From Bacillaceae bacterium OF18-1A (GTDB taxonomy: Bacteria; Bacillota; Bacilli; Bacillales; Bacillaceae_G): a DNA stretch of 64,000 bases. Where the stretch lies: contig JAQEWB010000002.1 of NCBI GenBank assembly GCA_027694045.1, positions 124,001 to 188,000 on the forward strand, in the 5' to 3' direction. The notes below the pieces were generated by a model. The model did no database searches and was not told where the DNA came from. It saw only the letters and a list, made by a program, of their open reading frames with translations. Of the stretch, positions 30,418 through 39,240 are shown piece after piece. The stretch's first letter is position 1, and every line of letters starts with the position of its first letter. The position numbers were made by a program, and so were the translations under genes.

Positions 30418-31684
30418 TTTTATTTTCTCCTTCTTCCACTAAAAATCTCTTTAACTGGCCATTATATGGCGAATGGGCAAATATATACCCTGTACAATTA
30501 TATACAAGTTTATCTTCTAGAAAATCCATCTTTGTTAATAGCGTTTCCGTTTTTAATAACGTTAACAACTTACCTTCACTTGGAGGAACCTCCACTTGAT
30601 ATCGATCCATTTCTTCCTTCATCTTTGTTTCTATCGCTTCTTTTATATGTAATAAATCACTTTCTTCAAAAGCACTAGTCATTAAGAAGTCGCTTTTCGG
30701 AAACGGAATGAAATTTTGATGTAATTCATCTTTTTTATTATATAACGTAATAATAGGAATATGGTTAATTTCAAGTTCTGACAATAGTTGTTTTACAGTT
30801 TGTTCATGACCTACATAGTTAGGGTCTGCCGAATCAACAACATGTAAAATAACATCCGCTTCCCCCGCTTCTTCTAACGTTGAGCGAAAAGCAGCAATTA
30901 GTGACGTAGGTAAATCTTGTATAAAACCAACTGTATCAGTTAGTAATATTGTATAACCAGAAGGTAATGGCATCTTCCTTGTCGTCGGATCTAACGTTGC
31001 AAACAGCAAGTTTTCTTCAAATGTATTTGCTTCCGTCAATCTATTAAACAATGTAGATTTTCCCGCATTTGTATATCCTATTAACGAAACTTGAAATACT
31101 TTATTATCTTTCCTTCTCTCGCGGTATCTTTTCCGGTGCTCCACAACAACTTCAAGTTGTTTCTTTATTTCATCAATACGCGACCGAATATGACGACGAT
31201 CCGTTTCAAGCTTTGTCTCACCTGGCCCTCTTGTTCCAATACCACCACCCAGACGGGATAAAGACAACCCCTGTCCCATAAGACGCGGCATTGTATATTG
31301 AAGCTGAGCCAATTCTACTTGAAGCTTACCCTCTCTTGATTTCGCACGTTGCGCAAAAATATCTAATATAAGTTGCGTCCGATCAATTACTCTTGCATCT
31401 AAGATTGAGGATAAATTCCGAATTTGACTCGGCGTTAACTCGTTATTAAATATAATAACGGCGGGTTCTAATTCTTCAGTTAACATTGTAAGTTCTTCTA
31501 ATTTCCCTTTTCCTATATAAGTCGCCGGATGAAACTTAGGGCGTTTTTGCGTCGTTGACACTAGCACTTCCGCTCGCGCTGTTTTTGCTAACGATGCAAG
31601 CTCTTTCATGGAATGCATAAATTTTTCATCATTATCTTGCGGCAATTGACAGCCTACTAATATGACTTTTTCTTTTTCTTCCAT
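30410..31684 (-). CDS. hflX: HflX GTPase, ribosome splitting/rescue factor
   Basis: 424 residues: an N-terminal HflX domain, a glycine-rich linker ([19 protein letters not shown]), and a GTPase domain with G1 [19 protein letters not shown] and the NKKD motif (LYNKKDEL). It binds the 50S subunit and splits stalled or hibernating ribosomes. The start is taken as ATG 31684; the preceding in-frame TTG (31687) is also possible because the AAGGATGAG site is rather far upstream. Confidence 0.92.
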   Translation of the reverse strand: MEEKEKVILVGCQLPQDNDEKFMHSMKELASLAKTARAEVLVSTTQKRPKFHPATYIGKGKLEELTMLTEELEPAVIIFNNELTPSQIRNLSSILDARVIDRTQLILDIFAQRAKSREGKLQVELAQLQYTMPRLMGQGLSLSRLGGGIGTRGPGETKLETDRRHIRSRIDEIKKQLEVVVEHRKRYRERRKDNKVFQVSLIGYTNAGKSTLFNRLTEANTFEENLLFATLDPTTRKMPLPSGYTILLTDTVGFIQDLPTSLIAAFRSTLEEAGEADVILHVVDSADPNYVGHEQTVKQLLSELEINHIPIITLYNKKDELHQNFIPFPKSDFLMTSAFEESDLLHIKEAIETKMKEEMDRYQVEVPPSEGKLLTLLKTETLLTKMDFLEDKLVYNCTGYIFAHSPYNGQLKRFLVEEGENKNV

Positions 31685-31776
31685 CAAATATGTTCACTCA
31701 TCCTTTTCGAAATTTAAACCTTCTAATATAATAGCAGAGGAAGCACATTTCATCTAGTTAGCGGGGGAGAAAATTC

Positions 31777-32400
31777 ATGGCATGGGAGATTTTTAGCATC
31801 ATAGGCACAATCGCTTTCGCACTAAGCGGAGCCATTGTTGCAATGGAAGAGGATTATGATATTTTCGGGGTGTATATTTTAGGAATGGCAACCGCATTTG
31901 GGGGAGGCGCCCTTCGTAATTTACTAATCGGTTATCCGATTGTCGCGTTTTGGCAACAAGACATGTTATTCCAAATCGCACTTTTATCAATGACTATTAT
32001 TTTTCTTTTTCCAAATAAATTAATTAGACATTGGAAAAAATGGGAAAACATCACTGATGCTATCGGCTTATCAGCATTTGCGGTACAAGGTGCATTATAC
32101 GCACAAAAATTAGATTTACCAATTAGCGCTACCATTGTAGCAGCTGTTTTAACTGGTATTGGCGGCGGTATTATTCGCGATCTTTTAGCACGTCGAAAAC
32201 CTCTCGTTCTTCGAGCTGAAGTATATGCTTTTTGGACGATTTTAGCAGGGTTTTTAATTGGAGCTAAAATTATCGTGAGCGATTGGGCTCTATACACCTT
32301 ATTCATTTTAATTGTTTGCTTCCGCATGGTTTCTATTCATTACAAATGGCATTTACCGCATAGACGTATCGAGACAAAAGAACGTTCCGTGCAGAAATAG
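31777..32400 (+). CDS. UPF0126 / TRIC-like cation channel family protein
   Basis: 207 residues with about six to seven helices in two similar halves, each with a glycine-rich turn (ATAFGGGALRNLLIG; LTGIGGGIIRDLLA). This is the UPF0126 family, now related to TRIC potassium channels. Monocistronic, with a GGGGGAG ribosome site and its own terminator. Confidence 0.85.
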   Translation: MAWEIFSIIGTIAFALSGAIVAMEEDYDIFGVYILGMATAFGGGALRNLLIGYPIVAFWQQDMLFQIALLSMTIIFLFPNKLIRHWKKWENITDAIGLSAFAVQGALYAQKLDLPISATIVAAVLTGIGGGIIRDLLARRKPLVLRAEVYAFWTILAGFLIGAKIIVSDWALYTLFILIVCFRMVSIHYKWHLPHRRIETKERSVQK

Positions 32401-32406
32401 CAATCT

Positions 32407-32438
32407 AACCTCTTTACAAATCGTAAAGGGGTTTTTCT
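32407..32438 (+). terminator. Intrinsic terminator
   Basis: AACCTCTTTAC/GTAAAGGGGTT followed by TTTTTC. Confidence 0.75.
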
Positions 32439-32499
32439 TTTCAAACGATTTTTTCTTTATATAATGTTTATACTAATCCTCAAAGCGAGGTGAATATAA

Positions 32500-32637
32500 A
32501 TGTCAAACCATGTTAATAAAGGTGCTCAAAAAAGCTCAGTAAACCAAATTGGACACGACCTTAATTCCGCACACGAAAAAAGCGCTAAAATGGAACGCTT
32601 TCATAAATCTTATCGAGACAAAGCAAAAAAAGAATAG
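32500..32637 (+). CDS. Small basic hydrophilic protein (45 aa)
   Basis: 45 residues, beginning MSNHVNKGAQKSSVNQIG and ending RDKAKKE. AAAGCGAGGTG lies eight bases upstream of ATG. Composition (rich in Lys, Ser, Asn, His; no hydrophobic stretch) resembles minor small acid-soluble spore proteins, but I cannot match it to a named family. It faces spoVK convergently across a terminator hairpin. Confidence 0.55.
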   Translation: MSNHVNKGAQKSSVNQIGHDLNSAHEKSAKMERFHKSYRDKAKKE

Positions 32638-32656
32638 GCGAAGTTATAAAAAAACG

Positions 32657-32682
32657 GACGCACAGTTTATGTACTGTGCGTC
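32657..32682 (-). terminator. Intrinsic terminator of spoVK
   Basis: The perfect stem GACGCACAGT/ACTGTGCGTC is followed on the minus strand by CGTTTTTTT. The loop contains the spoVK stop codon. It may also serve the 45-aa gene on the plus strand. Confidence 0.8.
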
Positions 32683-33623
32683 TCCTCTTCAAGCATTAAA
32701 TCTCTACTTGATATCCCGATTAAATCATGTTTATCATATGCATCTTCTTGCAAAAGCCGCATAGCCTGTGTACGAATCGACTTTTCAACAATATTCCGTA
32801 CATATCGCCCATTACTAAACGATGTAATTTGCGAAGAATATTTTACAGCATGCAAATGGTCTCTAAATTTCCACTCAGCTTCTTTTGATAATTGGTATTC
32901 ACGCTCTTCATACATTCTTTTTCCGATTTCTAACAATTGACTCACTGAGTAATCCGCAAATTCAATAATAAATGGAAAACGGGATTGTAGCCCAGGATTT
33001 AATGAAAGGAAGTGATTCATCTCTCTTGAATATCCAGCCAAAATTAATACAAAACCGTGTTGTTTATCTTCCATATGTTTTACGAGCGTATCAATGGCTT
33101 CCTTCCCAAAATCTTTCTCGCCACCTCGAGCTAAAGAATACGCCTCATCAATAAACAAAATACCTCCCATTGCTTTTTTTATTAAATCTCTTGTTTTTTG
33201 AGCTGTATGGCCGATGTATTCTCCTACAAGATCAGCACGTTCAGCTTCAACTAAATGTCCCTTTGATAAAATATTCATCTCAAATAATAATTTCCCTATC
33301 ATTCTGGCAACGGTCGTCTTTCCTGTACCTGGGTTTCCTTTAAACAACATATGGAGTACTTGCTTTTCAGATTTCAAGCCCATTTCTTGCCTTTTTTTGT
33401 TTACATATATCCAAGCATATATTTCTTTTATTATCTTTTTTATATCATCCATTCCAACAAGCTTTCCCATCTCTTCTTCAATTCTCTGCAACATTTCGTG
33501 TTTCGTAGTCGTTTCACTAGAAATTACCGTTTTATTTTCTGATGCCGGTAAAGAAATTTTCTTTCGATGATTTAACACAATATTAATTTGATTGTTATTT
33601 TTCTTTCGCATCGATTGTTCCAT
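32667..33623 (-). CDS. spoVK: SpoVK, stage V sporulation AAA+ protein
   Basis: 318 residues: a single AAA+ domain with Walker A (GNPGTGKTT), Walker B (GGILFIDEAYSL), sensor region (HGFVLILAGYSREM) and an arginine-finger region (NPGLQSRFPF). This is the CbxX/CfqX-type AAA family seen in SpoVK, needed for spore maturation. Ribosome site GAGGTG. Its position between hflX and the hfq-miaA region parallels B. subtilis ynbA-spoVK-hfq. Confidence 0.9.
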   Translation of the reverse strand: MEQSMRKKNNNQINIVLNHRKKISLPASENKTVISSETTTKHEMLQRIEEEMGKLVGMDDIKKIIKEIYAWIYVNKKRQEMGLKSEKQVLHMLFKGNPGTGKTTVARMIGKLLFEMNILSKGHLVEAERADLVGEYIGHTAQKTRDLIKKAMGGILFIDEAYSLARGGEKDFGKEAIDTLVKHMEDKQHGFVLILAGYSREMNHFLSLNPGLQSRFPFIIEFADYSVSQLLEIGKRMYEEREYQLSKEAEWKFRDHLHAVKYSSQITSFSNGRYVRNIVEKSIRTQAMRLLQEDAYDKHDLIGISSRDLMLEEETHST

Positions 33624-33736
33624 ACAATCACCTCATTTTATCCACTCACCAAATATTATTATTCTCGTCCCCCTTGTAAATGCCTATTTTCAGAAAAGTT
33701 TGCTATAATATAAGAAATAATTAAGGTGGTGGGACT

Positions 33737-34702
33737 ATGGAAACAACGGAATTCCATGATACAATACAAGCCTTTTCTATTTTTTTATTAAATAAAGGCC
33801 GCAAGTCTTCAACCATTAAACGTTATGTTTATGATATTGAAGATTTCGGACATTGGTTAGAAAAAAACAAAAAGCTCCCTTCCAGTAATATATGGGCTAC
33901 ACTTTGTACAAAAGACTATGAAGATTACTTTTCTGATTTAAAAAAGAATCGACACTACTCAGAAAAAACGATGCATCGTGTATTCATTGTACTAAATAGA
34001 ATGTATCATTTTCTAAACATTCCTAATCCATTGAAGAACATGGAAATCGTTATCCAACCAAATCGCGCATTACGTAGCGAAGATTTCATTTCATCCGACG
34101 AAGAAAAGAGATTAAAACATATCGCTACTTCATTAGAAGGACTTTCAGAAAAACAACTTCCTGTACGACCGTTATTAATGGATCGGAATATCGCCATCTT
34201 AAATTTATTAATTGACTATGGGCTGTCCTTACAAGAACTCACAGCACTAACTATGCATCACGTTCATTTTGAAACGAACACTTTATCTATCTCAACAACT
34301 GCAGGGGTAGCAAGAACAATTGCATTAACGAAAGAAGACAAAAAACAACTGTACACGTATTACAAAAGCATTCCTGAACCAGTTCGCCCTAAGTACCATA
34401 GCGACGATCCATTATTTATCGCATTTGATTTTAACCGCGGAACATATAGGTGGGTATATGAAAATGATGCACCGAAGGGATTAACAGAAATCGCTATCCA
34501 AAAAATGATTCGTCTTGAAGTAGCTAGAGCTAATTTACGCAAAGGAATCTCAGGACAACACTTTCGCAACACTTATATTTTGAACTTAATAAAAAAAGAA
34601 ACGCCAGAGTCGGAAATTATAAAACTAGCTGGTTTCAAATCAAAAATCTCGCTAAAACGATATTACCAATATGCAGAAAATAGAAAAAACGCCTTAAAGT
34701 AA
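33737..34702 (+). CDS. Tyrosine-recombinase-like protein with degenerate active site
   Basis: 321 residues with an N-terminal SAM-like core-binding domain (about 8-100) and a C-terminal tyrosine-recombinase fold (about 115-315). Aligning by eye with XerC/D: the first catalytic Arg (GLRxSEL) is Ser164 (YGLSLQELTAL), the HxxR motif is QHFR (Gln274, Arg277), the late His/Trp is Phe300 (LAGF), while a Tyr is kept (KRYYQY, 309/310). Strand exchange therefore seems unlikely; DNA binding may remain. It lies just upstream of the collagen-like gene with its own terminator. Confidence 0.75.
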   Translation: METTEFHDTIQAFSIFLLNKGRKSSTIKRYVYDIEDFGHWLEKNKKLPSSNIWATLCTKDYEDYFSDLKKNRHYSEKTMHRVFIVLNRMYHFLNIPNPLKNMEIVIQPNRALRSEDFISSDEEKRLKHIATSLEGLSEKQLPVRPLLMDRNIAILNLLIDYGLSLQELTALTMHHVHFETNTLSISTTAGVARTIALTKEDKKQLYTYYKSIPEPVRPKYHSDDPLFIAFDFNRGTYRWVYENDAPKGLTEIAIQKMIRLEVARANLRKGISGQHFRNTYILNLIKKETPESEIIKLAGFKSKISLKRYYQYAENRKNALK

Positions 34703-34712
34703 GGCGTTTTTT
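34684..34712 (+). terminator. Intrinsic terminator
   Basis: AAAAAACGCCTTA-AAG-TAAGGCGTTTTTT overlaps the stop of the recombinase-like gene and separates it from the collagen-like gene. Confidence 0.85.
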
Positions 34713-34820
34713 CTATTTTTTTTCAAACAAACTATTTTATTATGACCATTTAACTATTCTCTGCATCTACTATGATGAGTTTTGTTCATATCCTCATTAG
34801 AAATAGAAAGGAGCGATTTA

Positions 34821-37800
34821 ATGTCTCGTTTTAACGACAATCAAAACAAATTCTCCAAGCCATGCTTTCCAAGTAGTGCCGGACGCATACCGAGCACTAC
34901 ATCTATCCCAATCTCTAAAGCACAACTTAGAACATTCCGGGCAATCATTAACGATTTAATAAAAATAATCCCAAAACTTTTCGCTAATCCATCCCAAAAA
35001 AATATTGAAGATTTAATTGATACATTAAACCTATTAAGCAAATTCATCTGTTCACTAGATGCCACTTCCCCCCTAAAAGCACAAGGATTAGCTATTATAA
35101 AAAACTTAATAACTATATTAAAAAATCCAACCTTCGTACCAGATGCAGTATTTGTAGAGCTCCAAATTTTAATCAATTATTTACTGTACATTACAAAGTT
35201 ATTCCGAGTTGATCCTTGTACACTCCAAGAATTACTTAATTTAATAGCAGACTTACAAACTACTCTAGTTAATTCAGTTTCGTTCAGCAGAGGACCTACT
35301 GGACCTACTGGACCTCGAGGCAATACAGGTGCCACGGGCTCCACTGGACCTCAAGGCATTCAAGGTAACACAGGCGCTACTGGCGCTACCGGTCCTCAAG
35401 GTGCTCAAGGCAACACAGGTGCTACTGGCGCTACCGGACCTCAGGGTATTCAAGGTAACACGGGTACTACTGGACCTCAAGGCGTTCAAGGTAACACGGG
35501 CGCTACTGGCGCTACCGGACCTCAGGGTATTCAAGGCAACACAGGTGCTACTGGACCTCAAGGCGTTCAAGGTAACACGGGTGCTACCGGCGCTACTGGA
35601 CCTCAAGGTACTCAAGGTAACACGGGTGCTACCGGTGCCACTGGACCTCAAGGTGCTCAAGGTAACACGGGTGCTACTGGTGCTACTGGTGCCACTGGCG
35701 CTACTGGACCTCAAGGCGTTCAAGGTAACACGGGTGCTACCGGCGCTACTGGACCTCAAGGTGCTCAAGGTAATACCGGCTCCACTGGACCTCAAGGTGC
35801 TCAAGGTAACACGGGTGCCACTGGACCTCAAGGTGCTCAAGGTAACACCGGTGCTACCGGTGCCACTGGACCTCAAGGTGTTCAAGGTAACACGGGTGCT
35901 ACTGGACCTCAAGGCGCTCAAGGTAACACGGGTGCTACCGGTCCTCAAGGTGCTCAAGGCAACACAGGTGCTACTGGACCTCAAGGCGCTCAAGGTAACA
36001 CGGGTGCTACTGGCTCCACTGGACCTCAAGGCGTTCAAGGTAACACGGGCGCTACCGGTCCTCAAGGTGCTCAAGGTAACACGGGCGCTACCGGTCCTCA
36101 AGGCGCTCAAGGCAACACGGGCGCTACTGGACCTCAAGGCATTCAAGGCAACACAGGTGCTACTGGACCTCAAGGCGTTCAAGGTAACACGGGTGCTACC
36201 GGCGCTACTGGACCTCAAGGTACTCAAGGTAACACGGGTGCTACCGGTGCCACTGGACCTCAAGGTGCTCAAGGTAACACGGGTGCTACTGGTGCTACTG
36301 GTGCCACTGGCGCTACTGGACCTCAAGGCGTTCAAGGTAACACGGGTGCTACCGGCGCTACTGGACCTCAAGGTGCTCAAGGTAACACGGGTGCTACTGG
36401 CGCTACTGGACCTCAAGGTGCTCAAGGTAACACGGGTGCCACTGGACCTCAAGGCATTCAAGGCAACACAGGTGCTACTGGACCTCAAGGCGTTCAAGGT
36501 AACACGGGTGCTACTGGTGCCACTGGATCTCAAGGTAACACGGGCGCTACTGGTGCCACTGGACCTCAAGGCGTTCAAGGTAACACGGGTGCTACTGGAC
36601 CTCAAGGTGCTCAAGGTAATACCGGCGCCACTGGACCTCAAGGTGTTCAAGGTAATACCGGCGCCACTGGACCTCAAGGCGTTCAAGGTAACACGGGTGC
36701 TACTGGTGCCACTGGATCTCAAGGTAACACGGGCGCTACTGGTGCCACTGGACCTCAAGGCGTTCAAGGTAACACGGGTGCTACTGGTGCCACTGGCGCC
36801 ACTGGACCTCAAGGTGCTCAAGGTAACACGGGTGCTACCGGCGCTACTGGACCTCAAGGTGCTCAAGGTAACACAGGTGCCACTGGACCTCAAGGCGTTC
36901 AAGGTAACACGGGTGCTACCGGCGCTACTGGACCTCAAGGTGCTCAAGGTAACACGGGTGCTACCGGTGCCACTGGACCTCAAGGTGCTCAAGGTAACAC
37001 GGGTGCTACCGGCGCTACCGGACCTCAAGGTGTTCAAGGTAACACGGGTGCTACTGGTATAGGAGTTACCGGACCGACCGGACCTGCTGGCGGGCCCCCT
37101 GGACCTACTGGACCTCAGGGACCTCAAGGCGTTCAAGGTAACACAGGTGCTACTGGTGCCACTGGACCTCAGGGCGTTCAAGGTAACACGGGTGCTACTG
37201 GACCTCAAGGCGTTCAAGGTAACACGGGTGCTACCGGTGCCACTGGACCTCAAGGTGCTCAAGGTAACACGGGTGCTACCGGCGCTACTGGACCTCAAGG
37301 TGCTCAAGGTAACACGGGTGCTACCGGTGCCACTGGACCTCAAGGTGCTCAAGGTAACACGGGTGCTACCGGCGCTACCGGACCTCAAGGTGCTCAAGGT
37401 AACACGGGTGCTACCGGCGCTACTGGACCTCAAGGTGCTCAAGGTAACACGGGTGCTACTGGTGCCACTGGCGCTACTGGACCTCAAGGCGTTCAAGGTA
37501 ACACGGGTGCTACCGGCGCTACTGGCATAGGAGTTACTGGACCTACCGGGCCAACTGGACCTAGCTTCCCTATAGCAACAATTGTTGTAACAAACAATAT
37601 TCAGCAAACAGTACTGCAATTTAATAACTTTATTTTTAGTACTGCAATTAACGTAAACAATATTATCTTCAACGGCACAGATACAGTTACTGTTATTAAC
37701 GGTGGTATTTATGTAATTAGCGTATCCATTTCTACAACTGCGCCAGGATGCGCTCCACTCGGAGTAGGAATTTCAATTAATGGAGCAGTCGCAACTGATA

Positions 37801-37958
37801 ATTTCTCTTCAAATTTAATAGGCGACTCACTTTCATTTACTACAATCGAAACATTAGCAGCTGGTGCAAGAATTTCTGTTCAATCTACTCTTAATGAGAT
37901 TACGATCCCTGCGACAGGAAATACTAACATCCGCCTTACTGTATTTAGAATCGCTTAA
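34821..37958 (+). CDS. Collagen-like exosporium-type surface protein (BclE-like)
   Basis: 1045 residues. A 157-residue helical N-terminal domain has no clear signal peptide, then about 250 Gly-X-Y triplets (residues 158-915), dominated by [12 protein letters not shown] and GNT, and a C-terminal globular domain of about 130 residues ([19 protein letters not shown] to the end) resembling the TNF/C1q-like trimer domain of BclA. Threonine-rich triplets are likely O-glycosylated. The start at 34821 has an AAAGGAGCG site. I recognise it as close to the BclE-type protein encoded upstream of hfq in B. anthracis, but do not assert the symbol. Triplets are interrupted at two [10 protein letters not shown] sites. 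Confidence 0.85.
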   Translation: MSRFNDNQNKFSKPCFPSSAGRIPSTTSIPISKAQLRTFRAIINDLIKIIPKLFANPSQKNIEDLIDTLNLLSKFICSLDATSPLKAQGLAIIKNLITILKNPTFVPDAVFVELQILINYLLYITKLFRVDPCTLQELLNLIADLQTTLVNSVSFSRGPTGPTGPRGNTGATGSTGPQGIQGNTGATGATGPQGAQGNTGATGATGPQGIQGNTGTTGPQGVQGNTGATGATGPQGIQGNTGATGPQGVQGNTGATGATGPQGTQGNTGATGATGPQGAQGNTGATGATGATGATGPQGVQGNTGATGATGPQGAQGNTGSTGPQGAQGNTGATGPQGAQGNTGATGATGPQGVQGNTGATGPQGAQGNTGATGPQGAQGNTGATGPQGAQGNTGATGSTGPQGVQGNTGATGPQGAQGNTGATGPQGAQGNTGATGPQGIQGNTGATGPQGVQGNTGATGATGPQGTQGNTGATGATGPQGAQGNTGATGATGATGATGPQGVQGNTGATGATGPQGAQGNTGATGATGPQGAQGNTGATGPQGIQGNTGATGPQGVQGNTGATGATGSQGNTGATGATGPQGVQGNTGATGPQGAQGNTGATGPQGVQGNTGATGPQGVQGNTGATGATGSQGNTGATGATGPQGVQGNTGATGATGATGPQGAQGNTGATGATGPQGAQGNTGATGPQGVQGNTGATGATGPQGAQGNTGATGATGPQGAQGNTGATGATGPQGVQGNTGATGIGVTGPTGPAGGPPGPTGPQGPQGVQGNTGATGATGPQGVQGNTGATGPQGVQGNTGATGATGPQGAQGNTGATGATGPQGAQGNTGATGATGPQGAQGNTGATGATGPQGAQGNTGATGATGPQGAQGNTGATGATGATGPQGVQGNTGATGATGIGVTGPTGPTGPSFPIATIVVTNNIQQTVLQFNNFIFSTAINVNNIIFNGTDTVTVINGGIYVISVSISTTAPGCAPLGVGISINGAVATDNFSSNLIGDSLSFTTIETLAAGARISVQSTLNEITIPATGNTNIRLTVFRIA
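35292..37559 (+). repeat. Tandem 9-27 bp collagen-coding repeats with larger duplications
   Basis: Repeats of GGACCTCAAGGYGYTCAAGG, then TAACACGGGTGCTAC and variants. A block at 35531-35770 recurs nearly exactly at 36143-36382 (offset 612 bases, 68 triplets); a block around 36522 recurs around 36711 (offset 189 bases, 21 triplets). All offsets are multiples of nine. This is a likely site of strain length variation. Confidence 0.85.
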
Positions 37959-38006
37959 ATTTCATCATATATTGTTTATGACAAATAAAAAAAGAGCGAG
38001 AAACTG

Positions 38007-38058
38007 AACTGCACCCCAATTGTTAGACACAGTCTAACAATTGGGTGTGCAGTTTTTT
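38007..38058 (+). terminator. IS left-end hairpin with T-run
   Basis: AACTGCACCCCAATTGTTAGA (38007-38027) pairs with 38033-38054 with one bulge, followed by TTTTTT to 38058, immediately before the orfA ATG. It has the form of an intrinsic terminator and would stop transcription entering the element from the collagen gene. Confidence 0.65.
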
Positions 38059-38923
38059 ATGGCTAAATTTACAGCTGATGAAAAAATACAAATCGTTCTA
38101 CGTTATTTGAACAAAAATGAAAATTATCGAGAAATCGGTAAAGCAATCGGTATAAGTAGCACAATCATTTTAAATTGGGTGAAGTCCAGATATAGATGGC
38201 GATTTGAAAGCTGAGATTAAAGCGATTTATGAGAGAAATGAAAGTCGTTATGGTTACCGCCGCATTCGTGATGAATTAACGAATCGTGGTCAGAAAGTGA
38301 ATCACAAGAAGGTTCAACACATTATGAAAGAGCTTGGATTAAAGTGTATTGTGCGTATGAAGAAATATAAATCCTATAAAGAAAAAGTCGGTAGAATTGC
38401 ACCTAATACTTTAGAGCGCAATTTTTATACAGATGCCCCGAATCACAAATGGGTAACAGACATCACAGAGTTTAAATCGTTTGGAAAGAAACTGCATGTA
38501 TCACCTGTATTAGACTTGTATAATGGTGAAATTATTACCTATATAATTGGTTCTAGACCGATATATTCGCTTGTTTCAGAGACGTTAGAGAAAACGTTAG
38601 AACGTTTACCTGAAAACCACCAGCTACTGATGCATTCGGATCAAGGGTGGCATTATCAAATAATACGGTACGTCCGTACACTTCAATCAAGAGCTACCGT
38701 CCAGAGTATGTCCCGAAAAGGAAACTGTTACGACAATGCAGTAATAGAGAATTCCTTTGGGATTATGAAGTCAGAGTTTCTCTATATAAAAGAATTTGAA
38801 GGTGTAGAACATTTTCAAATAGAATTAGGAATATATATAGATTATCATAACACGAAACGGATTAAGGCAAAATTAAAAAATGAGCCCGGTGCAATACTGG
38901 ACTCATTTTTTAATTTTGCCTAA
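38059..38923 (+). pseudogene. Transposase remnant (OrfA N-terminus joined out of frame to OrfB C-part)
   Basis: OrfA begins MAKFTADEKIQIVLRYLNKN with a helix-turn-helix (YREIGKAIGISSTII), runs off after WVK and stops at 38214. OrfB resumes in another frame at about 38187 (GDLKAEIKAIYERNESRYGY) and continues to 38923, with the integrase DDE core: WVTDITEF, MHSDQGW and the Glu in NAVIENSFG. The active-site triad is intact, but the N-terminal HHxRR region and the frameshift signal are missing, so transposition on its own is unlikely. Confidence 0.8.
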
Positions 38924-38994
38924 CGAAATAACTGTGTCTAACTTTAGGATCACTTCAGAACTCGCTCTTTTTTGTTATGTACAATCATTCATTA

Positions 38995-39219
38995 CTACTC
39001 TAATTCAATTGAAACATTTTTTTGTGGTACAAATGTAGAAATTGCATGTTTATAAATAAGCTGTTGCTTACCTTCTGTTTCCAGTAGGACTGTAAAATTA
39101 TCAAATCCTTTAATGAGTCCACGAAGCTGGAAACCATTTAATAAGTACAGCGTAACAAACGTATTCTCTTTACGGAGTTGATTTAAAAACTGATCTTGAA
39201 TATTGATTGATTGCTTCAT
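38995..39219 (-). CDS. hfq: RNA chaperone Hfq
   Basis: 74 residues: Sm1 ([41 protein letters not shown]) and Sm2 ([14 protein letters not shown]) with the YKHA signature. Forms a hexamer that binds U-rich and A-rich RNA. It follows miaA by about 20 bases as in other bacteria. Its likely terminator arm at 38961-38973 has been separated from its partner by the IS. Confidence 0.96.
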
Positions 39220-39240
39220 GTCGAATCCTCCTCTTTTTCT

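Larger units (their letters stand above)
38004..38958 (+). mobile_element. Internally deleted IS3-family element (IS150 type)
   Basis: The imperfect terminal inverted repeats begin CTGAACTGCACCCCAATTGT (38004) and, inverted, CTGAAGTGATCCTAAAGTTA (38958), both ending in GTTAGACACAG. The element is about 955 bases, against roughly 1.4-1.5 kb for intact IS150-type elements. OrfA stops after about 42 matching codons and joins an OrfB lacking its first 40 or so residues, so about 0.5 kb was lost. Flanks show AA on both sides; a target duplication is not clear. Confidence 0.82.
37988..38973. terminator. Intrinsic terminator split by an IS insertion
   Basis: The arms AAAAAAGAGCGAG (37988-38000) and CTCGCTCTTTTTT (38961-38973) are perfect 13-base complements now 960 bases apart. 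Together they would form a bidirectional terminator between the collagen-like gene and hfq. The IS element occupies the former loop. Confidence 0.8.

Noticed and set aside
34821..34900. BclA-type exosporium targeting leader in the collagen-like protein
   Set aside because: The N-terminus lacks the LIGPTLPPIPP-like motif, so targeting by that route is not claimed.
35329..37530. Long open frames in a second forward phase within the collagen repeats (Leu/Val/Lys-rich)
   Set aside because: Same cause: periodic nine-base units keep another phase open. No start signals and no sensible protein.
35274..37619. 781-codon open frame antisense to the collagen-like gene, rich in Ser, Thr and Arg
   Set aside because: It arises because the repeated Gly-X-Y codons contain no stop in the complementary frame. 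It has no ribosome site, promoter or domain.
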